Positions 1 through 8,218 of a DNA stretch of 64,000 bases are shown piece after piece. Numbering within the stretch: position 1 is the stretch's first letter; each line of letters starts with the position of its first letter. Position numbers and translations under genes: made by a program. This stretch comes from Gimesia chilikensis (lineage in GTDB: Bacteria; Planctomycetota; Planctomycetia; Planctomycetales; Planctomycetaceae), in contig NZ_CP036266.1 of assembly GCF_007744075.1 (NCBI RefSeq), forward strand, positions 3,891,748 through 3,955,747. The letters run 5' to 3'. The notes beneath the pieces were generated by a model. That model was not told the origin of the DNA and did no database searches. It was given only the letters and a program-made list of their open reading frames with translations.

Positions 1-510
1 CAATGCTTCAAACGGGAACGACATGCGGGGCGGCAGTTCGACAGCCGAATTTCTTCCGAAAACAACGAGACCGGCTTCATCCTTGGGCGGTTTTTCAGTG
101 ACCGTTTTCGTAACGAATTCCAGTGCCTCATCGACGGATCGTTCACCGATGGAATCGGATAGATCCACGGCATAGACTACCGAGATCACATCGCGTACTC
201 GAACGGACCGTGGCTCTGCAATCAGGATCACAAACAGCCCCAGCATCACCAGTCGCGTCAGCAGCGCAGCCAGGGCTCTGCCCCTGCTCAGCCCGCCATA
301 ACCGGCGACAGAGAGCCACCAGACCCAGACTGCGAAGAGAATCAGCACGAATGCCCAGGGCCGGGCAAAGAGCAGAACTCCTGAAAGTTCGAGGCCCACA
401 CAGAGGCCAGCGTAGAGCAACAGGAAGAAAATCAAAGGGAGTGCCCGCCGCCACGTCACCTGCGTGCGTGCTCTGGGAACTAACTGTTGGTAGAGTTCTT
501 TGATTTTCAT
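1..510 (-). CDS. VWA-domain membrane protein, N-terminal part (runs off the window)
   Basis: Only the first 170 residues are present; the gene continues beyond position 1. Three hydrophobic segments (about residues 23-48, 51-68 and 82-98) are followed by the start of a von Willebrand A domain whose metal-binding MIDAS motif, D-L-S-D-S, is at residues 115-119. This layout fits the large planctomycete VWA membrane proteins (BatA-like, often with a C-terminal glutamine-amidotransferase-like fold). The C-terminal part cannot be judged here. The ATG lies inside the stop of the upstream ATPase/NHL gene (ATGA overlap), so translation is probably coupled and the protein probably belongs to the same operon. 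Such proteins are often encoded beside MoxR/DUF58 genes, but none is visible in the window. The exact role is unknown. Confidence 0.85.
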   Translation of the reverse strand, partial: MKIKELYQQLVPRARTQVTWRRALPLIFFLLLYAGLCVGLELSGVLLFARPWAFVLILFAVWVWWLSVAGYGGLSRGRALAALLTRLVMLGLFVILIAEPRSVRVRDVISVVYAVDLSDSIGERSVDEALEFVTKTVTEKPPKDEAGLVVFGRNSAVELPPRMSFPFEAL

Positions 511-2348
511 GGTGTCAATTTTACGATTAAACGATTTCCGGTGTCAGCCACGAATACCTGATCTTTTGAATTTACTGTCAGTCCCCAGGGAGTCAGAAAT
601 TCTCCCTGTTGCATCCCCGTTTTCCCAAACCACCCCAGGATGTTTCCCTGCAGGTCTGTTTTGGTAATGCGTCCCGATCCGTATTCCACGATATACAATT
701 CGCTGGTATTGCGGTCGATGGCGATGTCATAGGGGTAATAGAGGGGAATTCCCCCGGTTTTTGCTCCCAGAATTTCCAGAAACTCTCCTTCATCTGAGAA
801 AATCTGGATCCGATTATTGATTGCATCCGAGACATAAATTTTGTGATCATGCCAGACCATTCCCGCCGGCCGCTGAAACTCCCCCGGTCCGGTCCCCACC
901 TTACCGAATTCGAGCAGATACTCGCCCGTTTCCGAGAACTTCTGAACGCGGTCGTGATTACCATATTCACAGACGTAAATATCGCCCTCCGGATCCTGCA
1001 CCACAGACACCGGGTAGATAAACTGGGAAGGACCTTCGCCATACTCGCCCAGCATGCGGAGCACCTTTCCTTCTTTGTCAAAGAAGACGACGCGATGATA
1101 GTGGGTATCCGCAACCGCGATCTCGCCATTTCTGAGCAGACAGACCCCTTCCGGCTTGCCGATTTCAAAATCAGGCATCTCCCACTGTTTGATTAATTCA
1201 TCATTTGCATCGTAAACCAAAACCCTTCCTGCGTTATCCAGCACGTAGAGTTCATCGTCAGGCCCCACATTCAGACTGCGCGGCGCCGGAACCTTGATGC
1301 CTTCCGCGGGAACAGTCCACTGAGAAATGTCAGAGAAGGATAACTCAGGCGCATCACCGGGAATACAGCCTCCGCACAGGAGCAGACAGCAGAACAGAAT
1401 CAGCAGTCGAATGGAAATCCGCTGTCCCACTTCCAGTACTGCTCGCGCAGGTCGATGATAAAAAGTATGTGCTGCACCGGTTTCCCGGTTGACGGTACGA
1501 ACTTCTTCCATAGTTCCGAGAAAGTGAGTCTGTTTGATTTCGAACGGACCGGCAGGATCGGTGATCAGTTCCACCTGTTCGGGGCGTGCCAACATGGGTA
1601 AAACGGAGGTATCCCCGGACGAATCGATTTCATTCACGGGCCCCAGAAATGACGCCACCTTCACCGAGGGAGGCGAACGATAAAGTTCTTCGACTGGACC
1701 ATGATAGATAACCTGCCCCTGATCCAGGCAGATGACCTGTTGTGCTTCGCGGAGTACCAGCTCGGGAGAATGAGTCGAAAAGATAAGTGAAATACTGTGA
1801 GAGTCACAATACGCGCGAATGAAATCCCAGTACTGGGGCCAGTGTGCCTGATCGACGTGGACCAGTGGCTCATCCATCACCAGAACTTTCGCCTGACTGG
1901 CCAGGGCCCGGACAACCGATAACCGGGACGCTTCCCCCTGCGATAACTGTCCAGGGTATTTATCACTCACTTCGGTTAACCCGAAGGCGGCAAGCAGTTC
2001 ATCGGCTCGTGCCTGTTGTTGATCTGTATCCGGACTGACCAGCAGACAATGCTCGCGGACCGTGTACTGAGGCCAGAGGCCCATACTGTGCGGAACCCAA
2101 AAGAGGTCGAGGGTTGGGGATTTCAAGTGCGTATGATTGCGCTGAAGATCACCCCGATCGGGGCGTTCAAAGCCAACCAACAGGTTTAACAGAGATGTCT
2201 TTCCCGCACCGGAATACCCCATGATGGCGGTCACCCCGGCTGGAATTTCCAGGTCGATGCCCTCCAGACGTACGCCCCCCTGCCAGGACAGGCTGACTTC
2301 GGTCAGTCGCCAGAGAAGAGTTTCAGATTGGGGAGCCGTTACGACCAT
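507..2348 (-). CDS. ABC transporter ATPase fused to an NHL-repeat lipoprotein-like domain
   Basis: The 613-residue frame has two parts. Residues 1-310 form an ABC ATPase: Walker A GYSGAGKTS at 44-52, signature LSQGE at 135-139, Walker B VLVMDEP at 155-161, H-loop His at 193, then a TOBE-like end. From about 315 a hydrophobic stretch ends in CGGC (325-328), like a lipoprotein signal. It is followed by six-bladed-type NHL repeats with the recurring pattern of a GEF/G-x-F turn and a DTGN or D-x-x-NHR motif. An in-frame GTG at residue 307 would give a perfect lipoprotein N-terminus, so the second half could also be made separately. No stop codon divides the halves. The ATPase should energise the permease encoded just upstream (18-base gap). 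Whether one fused protein or two proteins are made is open. Confidence 0.85.
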   Translation of the reverse strand: MVVTAPQSETLLWRLTEVSLSWQGGVRLEGIDLEIPAGVTAIMGYSGAGKTSLLNLLVGFERPDRGDLQRNHTHLKSPTLDLFWVPHSMGLWPQYTVREHCLLVSPDTDQQQARADELLAAFGLTEVSDKYPGQLSQGEASRLSVVRALASQAKVLVMDEPLVHVDQAHWPQYWDFIRAYCDSHSISLIFSTHSPELVLREAQQVICLDQGQVIYHGPVEELYRSPPSVKVASFLGPVNEIDSSGDTSVLPMLARPEQVELITDPAGPFEIKQTHFLGTMEEVRTVNRETGAAHTFYHRPARAVLEVGQRISIRLLILFCCLLLCGGCIPGDAPELSFSDISQWTVPAEGIKVPAPRSLNVGPDDELYVLDNAGRVLVYDANDELIKQWEMPDFEIGKPEGVCLLRNGEIAVADTHYHRVVFFDKEGKVLRMLGEYGEGPSQFIYPVSVVQDPEGDIYVCEYGNHDRVQKFSETGEYLLEFGKVGTGPGEFQRPAGMVWHDHKIYVSDAINNRIQIFSDEGEFLEILGAKTGGIPLYYPYDIAIDRNTSELYIVEYGSGRITKTDLQGNILGWFGKTGMQQGEFLTPWGLTVNSKDQVFVADTGNRLIVKLTP

Positions 2349-2366
2349 CGTTGATCTTTTTTACTT

Positions 2367-3821
2367 TCAGACAGACACGCGATAGCTGGCGATCCAGAAT
2401 CGTTTCACAAGGGGAACAAGTGCCAGACAGAGACAAACCGGCACCAGAAAACAGAAAAAGGTGATCGCGGACAACATTGCGTTCTGTCCGTAATGCATCA
2501 GTCCGTATAAACGAACAGATGAAGTCATCGTGCTGCCGGGGGCAAGGATCGAGCTGATCGTGACATCCCAGTAAGCCCAGAATGCCAGCAGCACCACGGC
2601 CCAGAATTGCATTCTTCCCGAGACAGCCCAAAGCAATTCGCCCCCCTGTCCGGCTTGAGAGGGCCGCGGGGACTGACGAAGTATCTGTGCCAGAAACAGG
2701 CCGGCATACTGTTCTCGTTTGAGGAGCATCAGCCGCAGGAACAGGGCGCGGGGAAACAGAAACAGCACAAATCCCAGCAGAACTGGAATCGGCGTCCCAT
2801 ACATCACAGAACCGGCCCGGGTGAGAAACAGGGATGCCAGTCCGAGAGCGAGGATCAGTGCGCCACACAAACCAGGCAGACAGCACAAGAGGCCCGTCAG
2901 GCGGGTGAATACGGTGGAACCCTGTTTTAAAAAGAATGAGGCCAGTCCCCAGGCGGCAATACCGGTTGTCGCTGCGTAGGCCAGCGCCCAGGCGCACTCC
3001 TGTAAAATGCTGATGAGTTGATACTGATTCTGGAGCAGATTCAGCAGTGATTTTAAACTCCCACCACTGATTAAGAGAAAGGGAACCAGCACGACCAGGG
3101 CAAAAGCGGCACCCAGGTAACACCAGTCCCAGAGCTTTACATTCTGAAGTGCGGGAGTAGGAGTTTCAGTCGCTTCCACTTTTCTGGTCTCTCTCTGAAA
3201 CCGCTGCAACAGGCTGAAGACCCCCAGCAGGATGACGACTTCAATCGCGAGAGGCCCCAGTAGAAAGGAGAGTGTTTCCTGCACGGGAACGCCGCCCGCC
3301 TGCGCATCAAAGATCCAGACGGTCCAGGAATCGCGATACATCAGCGAGGCGATTTCAAATTCCTGAAAGCTCAACAGAAATAACAGCGTCCAGACGGGGA
3401 TCCACAGTCGCAGGGAATTCCAGAGCAAAAAACTGGCTCGAGTTTTCAGGCTGGCCAGTCGCGAACCCGGCGCGCGAAAAACGCGTCGGATGAAATCCGC
3501 TTCGGGAGAGATTAATGCTCCCCCTGCCATACTGAAACAGAGTATTCCCACAGGGACCACTTTCATTAAAACGAGAGCTGAGTATGTCAGCTCGACCAGA
3601 GCAGGATACTGCACGAATCTGACAGAAATCAGAGACCAGGCATATCCCACCAGGAGTTCAGGAACAAATAACGGTGATAAAATCAGAATTAACAGGAACC
3701 AGGAACGAGATTCAAACGCTTTCCGTGTCGGCGGGGTCAACCGCCGGGCTAAAAAGACTCCGATGAATGAAATACATAAACTGCGCAACACGGTCACGCC
3801 ACAGGCAGTGGCCAGGCTCAT
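2367..3821 (-). CDS. ABC transporter permease, two-domain FbpB/ThiP type
   Basis: A 484-residue, very hydrophobic protein with about twelve predicted membrane segments arranged as two homologous permease halves. This is the size and layout of the iron(III)/thiamine-type permeases, in which one chain supplies both transmembrane domains. The start overlaps the stop of the binding-protein gene by four bases (ATGA), and the ATPase gene begins 18 bases after its stop. The order binding protein, permease, ATPase is the standard arrangement for an importer. The substrate cannot be read from the sequence; Fe(III) is the commonest in this family. I saw no truncation. Confidence 0.85.
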   Translation of the reverse strand: MSLATACGVTVLRSLCISFIGVFLARRLTPPTRKAFESRSWFLLILILSPLFVPELLVGYAWSLISVRFVQYPALVELTYSALVLMKVVPVGILCFSMAGGALISPEADFIRRVFRAPGSRLASLKTRASFLLWNSLRLWIPVWTLLFLLSFQEFEIASLMYRDSWTVWIFDAQAGGVPVQETLSFLLGPLAIEVVILLGVFSLLQRFQRETRKVEATETPTPALQNVKLWDWCYLGAAFALVVLVPFLLISGGSLKSLLNLLQNQYQLISILQECAWALAYAATTGIAAWGLASFFLKQGSTVFTRLTGLLCCLPGLCGALILALGLASLFLTRAGSVMYGTPIPVLLGFVLFLFPRALFLRLMLLKREQYAGLFLAQILRQSPRPSQAGQGGELLWAVSGRMQFWAVVLLAFWAYWDVTISSILAPGSTMTSSVRLYGLMHYGQNAMLSAITFFCFLVPVCLCLALVPLVKRFWIASYRVSV

Positions 3822-4861
3822 TTCAAATACTCCGTTTTGAGCCAGTCCAGCGTCTGCTCTCTTTGTTTGACCAGATTCGTCAATGGATATGCTTTTTCGA
3901 TCTCAGACCGATACTGTTTTACTTCTTCCGGAACCTGCTCCCAGTCAACCGGCCCCAGGGGGATCTGGCGTGACTGCGAGTGGGCCAGTTCCAGTTCAAC
4001 CCGCTCCGAGAGCAGAAAATCGACCAGTTTCTCTGCCTGCTCCCGTTTTTGAGTTCCTTTGATGATCGCCACGCTGTTGGGAATCAGAATCACTTTATCC
4101 TCGATCGTCACGGGGACGGCAGCCACCGGCTGTTGTTCATCGACGGCGACAAAATAGTCATCCGTGTCTGTATAGCCCAGTACGCAGGCACCGCCGGCGA
4201 CGAGGTTCTTGACTTGAGAATTTCCGGTCGTGACCTGAATCCCCCGTTTGAGTTGTTCCGCATACCAGGCTTTGAGTTGATCCAGTCCCCAGACATCACA
4301 GAGGATGGTGAAATGAGTGAGCGTCGTCCCGTACAGGGGTTTGGCAATCGCGACCTGATCCAACGGCCCGGCCAGAACCTTTTCGATGGCGGCGGAATCC
4401 GCCTGCAGCTGATTCGTATTGGTAATAAAAACCCGCAAACGGGCTGCGAAACCGGTCCAGCAGCCTTCCGGATCTTTGAATGATTCAGGGATTCGTTCGT
4501 AGCCGGAACCTTTGTAGCTTTCCAGCAGTCCCCGGGATTTGAGATCCGCGGTACCCAGCGTCTGATTATTCCAGAAAACATCGCACTGGGGATGCTCCTG
4601 TTCCCGTATGATCAGATTCGTCAGGCCGAGAGATTTAGTGGCTTCGGTATCAAACCGGGGTTCGACGGCGATTCCCGTCTCTGCCATGAATTCGTTGAGT
4701 ATTTTTTCCGAAAAGATAGAGTCATGTGCGCAGTACACAACCAATGGATCTGCCTGCTTCTGAACATAGAAGACGACTCCAATTCCCAACAGGGCAAGCA
4801 GCAGGATGATAATTAAGGTAAGCCAGCCGGGAGCACCCTGGGGCCTGATTTGTTCATTCAT
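3818..4861 (-). CDS. ABC transporter extracellular substrate-binding protein (FbpA-like)
   Basis: A 347-residue protein with an uncleaved-looking membrane anchor at residues 13-33 and no lipobox cysteine, followed by a periplasmic-binding fold. It begins with the family pattern VVYCAHDSIFSEKILNEF and has the later FWNNQTLGTADLKSRG and SVAIIKGT segments of the iron-type (FbpA/AfuA) solute-binding proteins. It should capture a ligand outside the cytoplasmic membrane and deliver it to the permease encoded next. The ATG overlaps the preceding stop by four bases. The ligand is unknown: Fe(III), thiamine-type and phosphonate-type ligands all occur among relatives. Confidence 0.85.
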   Translation of the reverse strand: MNEQIRPQGAPGWLTLIIILLLALLGIGVVFYVQKQADPLVVYCAHDSIFSEKILNEFMAETGIAVEPRFDTEATKSLGLTNLIIREQEHPQCDVFWNNQTLGTADLKSRGLLESYKGSGYERIPESFKDPEGCWTGFAARLRVFITNTNQLQADSAAIEKVLAGPLDQVAIAKPLYGTTLTHFTILCDVWGLDQLKAWYAEQLKRGIQVTTGNSQVKNLVAGGACVLGYTDTDDYFVAVDEQQPVAAVPVTIEDKVILIPNSVAIIKGTQKREQAEKLVDFLLSERVELELAHSQSRQIPLGPVDWEQVPEEVKQYRSEIEKAYPLTNLVKQREQTLDWLKTEYLK

Positions 4862-6483
4862 TTCTGAGGTGTATTCTCGTCAGTTTTTTTCTCGAGTGAG
4901 TTGAAATACTTCTTGATTCCGTCGTGATACCCGGGCGGGATCTGCTCCTGCATGATGGCTTCGCTCATGCCCTGCTTGAGATCCGTGACCAGCTTGTTGT
5001 AGTTCTTCTTAGCTTCGCCACTGACGCTGAGCCCCTTGGATTTGAAGGAAAGCAGGACCTTACCAGCGGTGATGGCCGACTTGGACTTTTCGGTTTTAAA
5101 ACCTTTATCACCCGTGTCGTCTTCATCGACTTTGCCTCCTCCGCCCTGTCCCTCATTGCCGGTCCCTTCACCGGGCATTTCTCCCCCCATCATTTCTGCA
5201 TAGAGTTCTTCGTAGTCTTCGAGAGTCATGCAGTTTTCGCAGGCTTCTCCATCCAGGCCCGATTTGTCGTTCGCCTTTTTGGCCATCTGGAGAACTTTCA
5301 ACGCTTCTTCCAGCTTTTTCATATCCTTGGCCGACTGGGCAACCTCTTTGAGTTCCATTTTTGCCAGATCCATGGACTCCATGGCTTCTTTGAAAGCCTC
5401 TTCGGGAGAAAGCCCCTTGGACTGCGCCATCTGCATCTGTTTCATGGCTCGCTTCAGCGCTGCTGCCATCGGTTTGGAAGAAGTCTGTTCCCGGGCGAAT
5501 GACTCCATCTCTTTGAGTTTCTTCTGGATTTCATTCTGCAGTTTTTCCCGTTTGACCGGGTCTTTTTCTTTCATCAGCCGTTGCAGCTGATCTTTCAATT
5601 CATCCATCTCTTTGGTGAGTGACTGAGTCGAACCTTCCTGCAGCTCTTTAGACCACTTCTTCATGCCGTCATCTTTCGACATACCACCAAATTTCTGGGC
5701 CTGGTCTGCCTTCATCATCATGCTTTTCATATTCTCTTCGGCGCGCTGCCGCCACTTGCCTCCCAGGGACTTCTGGTGACCAGCCAGTGTCTTGGCATTT
5801 TCCTGTTTTTTGCCGGGAGTCATCTTGCGGAAGTCCGATTTCAGATTCTCTACCGCCAGTTTGACATCTTTAGACTCTTCGTCGCCTGCACCGTTATCTT
5901 TGTTCTTCAACTCAGCCATGCGGGCCTTTGTTGCTTTTTTCTCTTTCTGGAACTCCTTGACCTTTTCCTGTTCAGTTTCCGCAGCCTGGACTTCACCGAA
6001 GGGGTCGAGTTGCGGTGCGTATTGCAGTGTCAGAAACAGAACCAGCGTGGAGGCACAGACCCAACCCACCCGTTTCGCCCAGGCAAATTCCACAACCTGG
6101 GATGGTTTGATTTTCTGTGCCTGCTTTTCTGCGTCTTGCGCGACCAGGGGCTTATAATTGCCGACGGCCTGTTCCAGCATCGTCACCGTCAGAAACAGAT
6201 CCTTGGTTCCCTGTCGCTGATCGATCAGGCGGGCTGCCTGTTCGCGATCGGGCCGGCGAAACAGAATCGCTGACAGCACCAGCGTACCAATGGCGACACT
6301 GCTGATGGACTCCAGTGGGAACCAGCCGGTCCAGTAGCCGGTCAACCGGCTGAAGAGCATGAGCGCCAGGTACAAGGATGCAGAGATTACAAATGACACA
6401 AAGAGTGCACGCCCCCAGACCGCTAGAGCCAGGCGGCGTTGTACGCGTTCGATCAGTCGATTTGATTTTGTCATTTGTTCCAT
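4858..6483 (-). CDS. Membrane-anchored coiled-coil protein (DUF4175-like)
   Basis: A 541-residue protein with two hydrophobic segments near the N-terminus (about 26-48 and 58-74) and another at about 135-155. A long Lys/Glu/Met-rich region (about 170-410) is predicted to form extended coiled coil. A CENC pair lies near 420, followed by a Gly-rich linker and a compact C-terminal region. The layout resembles DUF4175-type proteins, which in planctomycetes and other bacteria lie near VWA and MoxR genes. The function is unknown; a scaffold spanning the periplasm is a plausible inference. The start is well supported by GGAG eight bases upstream. The gene sits 52 bases after the EF-hand gene and overlaps the binding-protein gene by four bases. 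Confidence 0.75.
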   Translation of the reverse strand: MEQMTKSNRLIERVQRRLALAVWGRALFVSFVISASLYLALMLFSRLTGYWTGWFPLESISSVAIGTLVLSAILFRRPDREQAARLIDQRQGTKDLFLTVTMLEQAVGNYKPLVAQDAEKQAQKIKPSQVVEFAWAKRVGWVCASTLVLFLTLQYAPQLDPFGEVQAAETEQEKVKEFQKEKKATKARMAELKNKDNGAGDEESKDVKLAVENLKSDFRKMTPGKKQENAKTLAGHQKSLGGKWRQRAEENMKSMMMKADQAQKFGGMSKDDGMKKWSKELQEGSTQSLTKEMDELKDQLQRLMKEKDPVKREKLQNEIQKKLKEMESFAREQTSSKPMAAALKRAMKQMQMAQSKGLSPEEAFKEAMESMDLAKMELKEVAQSAKDMKKLEEALKVLQMAKKANDKSGLDGEACENCMTLEDYEELYAEMMGGEMPGEGTGNEGQGGGGKVDEDDTGDKGFKTEKSKSAITAGKVLLSFKSKGLSVSGEAKKNYNKLVTDLKQGMSEAIMQEQIPPGYHDGIKKYFNSLEKKTDENTPQK

Positions 6484-6535
6484 GAGATTTCTCCTTGTTA
6501 ACAGGAGTTGTTAGTCCATTGATTTATCTGCGATA

Positions 6536-8215
6536 CTAATCCGATTTCGGGGAGAGGGCCTCCGCCTCAGCGGCGCTGATTAGGTGGTCCTGATTCTGGT
6601 CCAGTCGTTTAAATGTGGCTGCATCGAACAGAAATTCCCGTTCCGAAATGTCACCATCCCGGTTACGATCCATGCGTTGAAACCAGCGCGGTCCAGAAAT
6701 GGTACGTGGGATTGTACTGTTCTGGTTCATTGCCATGGAATCCATCCGTGGATCAAACTGAAACAATTGCGGTTTCCCGAGTTCAAATGTCAGTTTGAAA
6801 TGTCCTCGCAATTCTGCAGGATCCAGTGACTGGTCCCGGTTTTTGTCATACTCCCGCACTCGCTGGAGACTGTTTTTGAGTTCGCGAGGGCTCAAGCGTC
6901 GATCCAGATCGGCGTCGAGAATTTCAAACAGGGATTTGCCATCGTTGCTGATGGTCATCACGACTTGGTTCTGTACGGAAGACGTTTTCTGAATCAGGTA
7001 GTCGGTCAGCTCTTCTTTGTGCAGCATTTCATCCTGATCCTTATCCGCTTTCTGATAGTCGGCACCGGGGATATTCAACTGCATGAATTCGTTTGGAGAC
7101 AGATAACCATTTTTATCACTGTCGACGACTCGAAAACGTGTCTGGTAGAAACGGACATTGTCAGCCAGCATGTGCCGCGAACTCTTGACGCGAAATTCGA
7201 GTTGCAGACTGTCGAGCCGCAACTGCAGTCGCGAACGGGACGGGGACTCAACCTCGGTGACGCGAGGCGTCTGCTTACTGACGAACTTAAGCGTGGGGCG
7301 GAATGCTTTCTGTCGCGGGAGCGCCATTTCCAGTTGCAGATCACTTACGGGATGATGCAACCAGGCGGACATCTCCTCTCGATTCAAATAACCATCCGCG
7401 TCCTGATCGAAATCCTGAATCAGGGATGTCCCACTGCTGGTGGAACTGAAACAGGCCAGAGCCAGGGCATCCTGCTTGGGATTGGCGTGTTCAACATATT
7501 TTTTCAACAGTTCATCAACCGCCTGGCGAATCGAGCGATCGTTGTCCAACTGCCGGAAGGGCGTCTCGGTTTCTCCCTGACCTCCTCCAACCACGGTTTG
7601 AGTCTGATTCGCATTAAAAGGTCGAAGTTCCGCCAGATTCAGCACTTCATCTTCATCACGATCGAACTGCGTCAACGCGCGGGAGCTGGCTTCGAATTCC
7701 GCATCGCTCACGGAACCATCACCGTTGTAATCCAGTTTGCGAAATAGTTCGATTACCTGGGAAGTTCGTGTGGGAGCCCCCGCGATGCGAAACGCGGAAC
7801 CCTGGGCACGGTGAATATAGGTCGCAAATTCTCCGATGCTCAACTTCTGGTCCCGGGGCGCTACATCCAGCAATTTTAGCCGCTCTGCCGGGCTCCCCTG
7901 ATCAAACAGGCGGATACCGAATGCCGGGACGTTTTCCATCTCGGTCTGATCAATGAACTGATCCTCGTTACGGTCCAGCGAGGTAAAGAGGCGTTCGATG
8001 TAATCGGTCGTTGTCGCGCAGAAATCAGCTTCATCTACGTGAATGTTAACGGCAATCACAACGGGGGCTGAGGGGGCCAGAAGCAAAATTCGCTGTGCCG
8101 TTGTTGATTGCGGCGCGGAACCCTGAACTTCTCCTGCTAAGCTGATGCGCAATGGGACCAGTCCCAGCAGAGCTGCGGTCAGGTAGCAACAGATTGTCCT
8201 GGCGGCTGCGGTCAT
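6536..8215 (-). CDS. Secreted protein with about ten EF-hand loops
   Basis: A 559-residue protein with a signal peptide (residues 1-28). EF-hand-type 12-residue loops start near residues 81, 162, 185, 270, 365, 391, 434, 457, 516 and 539, for example DYNGDGSVSDAE and DRNRDGDISERE. One more degenerate loop lies near 117. Several loops have Asp, Asn or Gln at the coordinating positions and Glu at position 12, so calcium binding is likely for many of them. A loop-free stretch (about 290-360) separates two groups. Planctomycetes carry many such extracellular calmodulin-like proteins, but this is a high loop count. The ATG begins three bases after the stop of the DUF1549 gene, so the two are co-transcribed. 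The role is unknown; a calcium-dependent structural or sensor role outside the cytoplasm is an inference. Confidence 0.85.
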   Translation of the reverse strand: MTAAARTICCYLTAALLGLVPLRISLAGEVQGSAPQSTTAQRILLLAPSAPVVIAVNIHVDEADFCATTTDYIERLFTSLDRNEDQFIDQTEMENVPAFGIRLFDQGSPAERLKLLDVAPRDQKLSIGEFATYIHRAQGSAFRIAGAPTRTSQVIELFRKLDYNGDGSVSDAEFEASSRALTQFDRDEDEVLNLAELRPFNANQTQTVVGGGQGETETPFRQLDNDRSIRQAVDELLKKYVEHANPKQDALALACFSSTSSGTSLIQDFDQDADGYLNREEMSAWLHHPVSDLQLEMALPRQKAFRPTLKFVSKQTPRVTEVESPSRSRLQLRLDSLQLEFRVKSSRHMLADNVRFYQTRFRVVDSDKNGYLSPNEFMQLNIPGADYQKADKDQDEMLHKEELTDYLIQKTSSVQNQVVMTISNDGKSLFEILDADLDRRLSPRELKNSLQRVREYDKNRDQSLDPAELRGHFKLTFELGKPQLFQFDPRMDSMAMNQNSTIPRTISGPRWFQRMDRNRDGDISEREFLFDAATFKRLDQNQDHLISAAEAEALSPKSD

Positions 8216-8218
8216 GTG

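Noticed and set aside
2323-3123. 266-residue minus-strand frame overlapping the permease gene
   Set aside because: It is a shifted frame of the same strand as the permease, with Arg/Pro/Cys-rich composition and no domain; the permease frame is clearly the gene.
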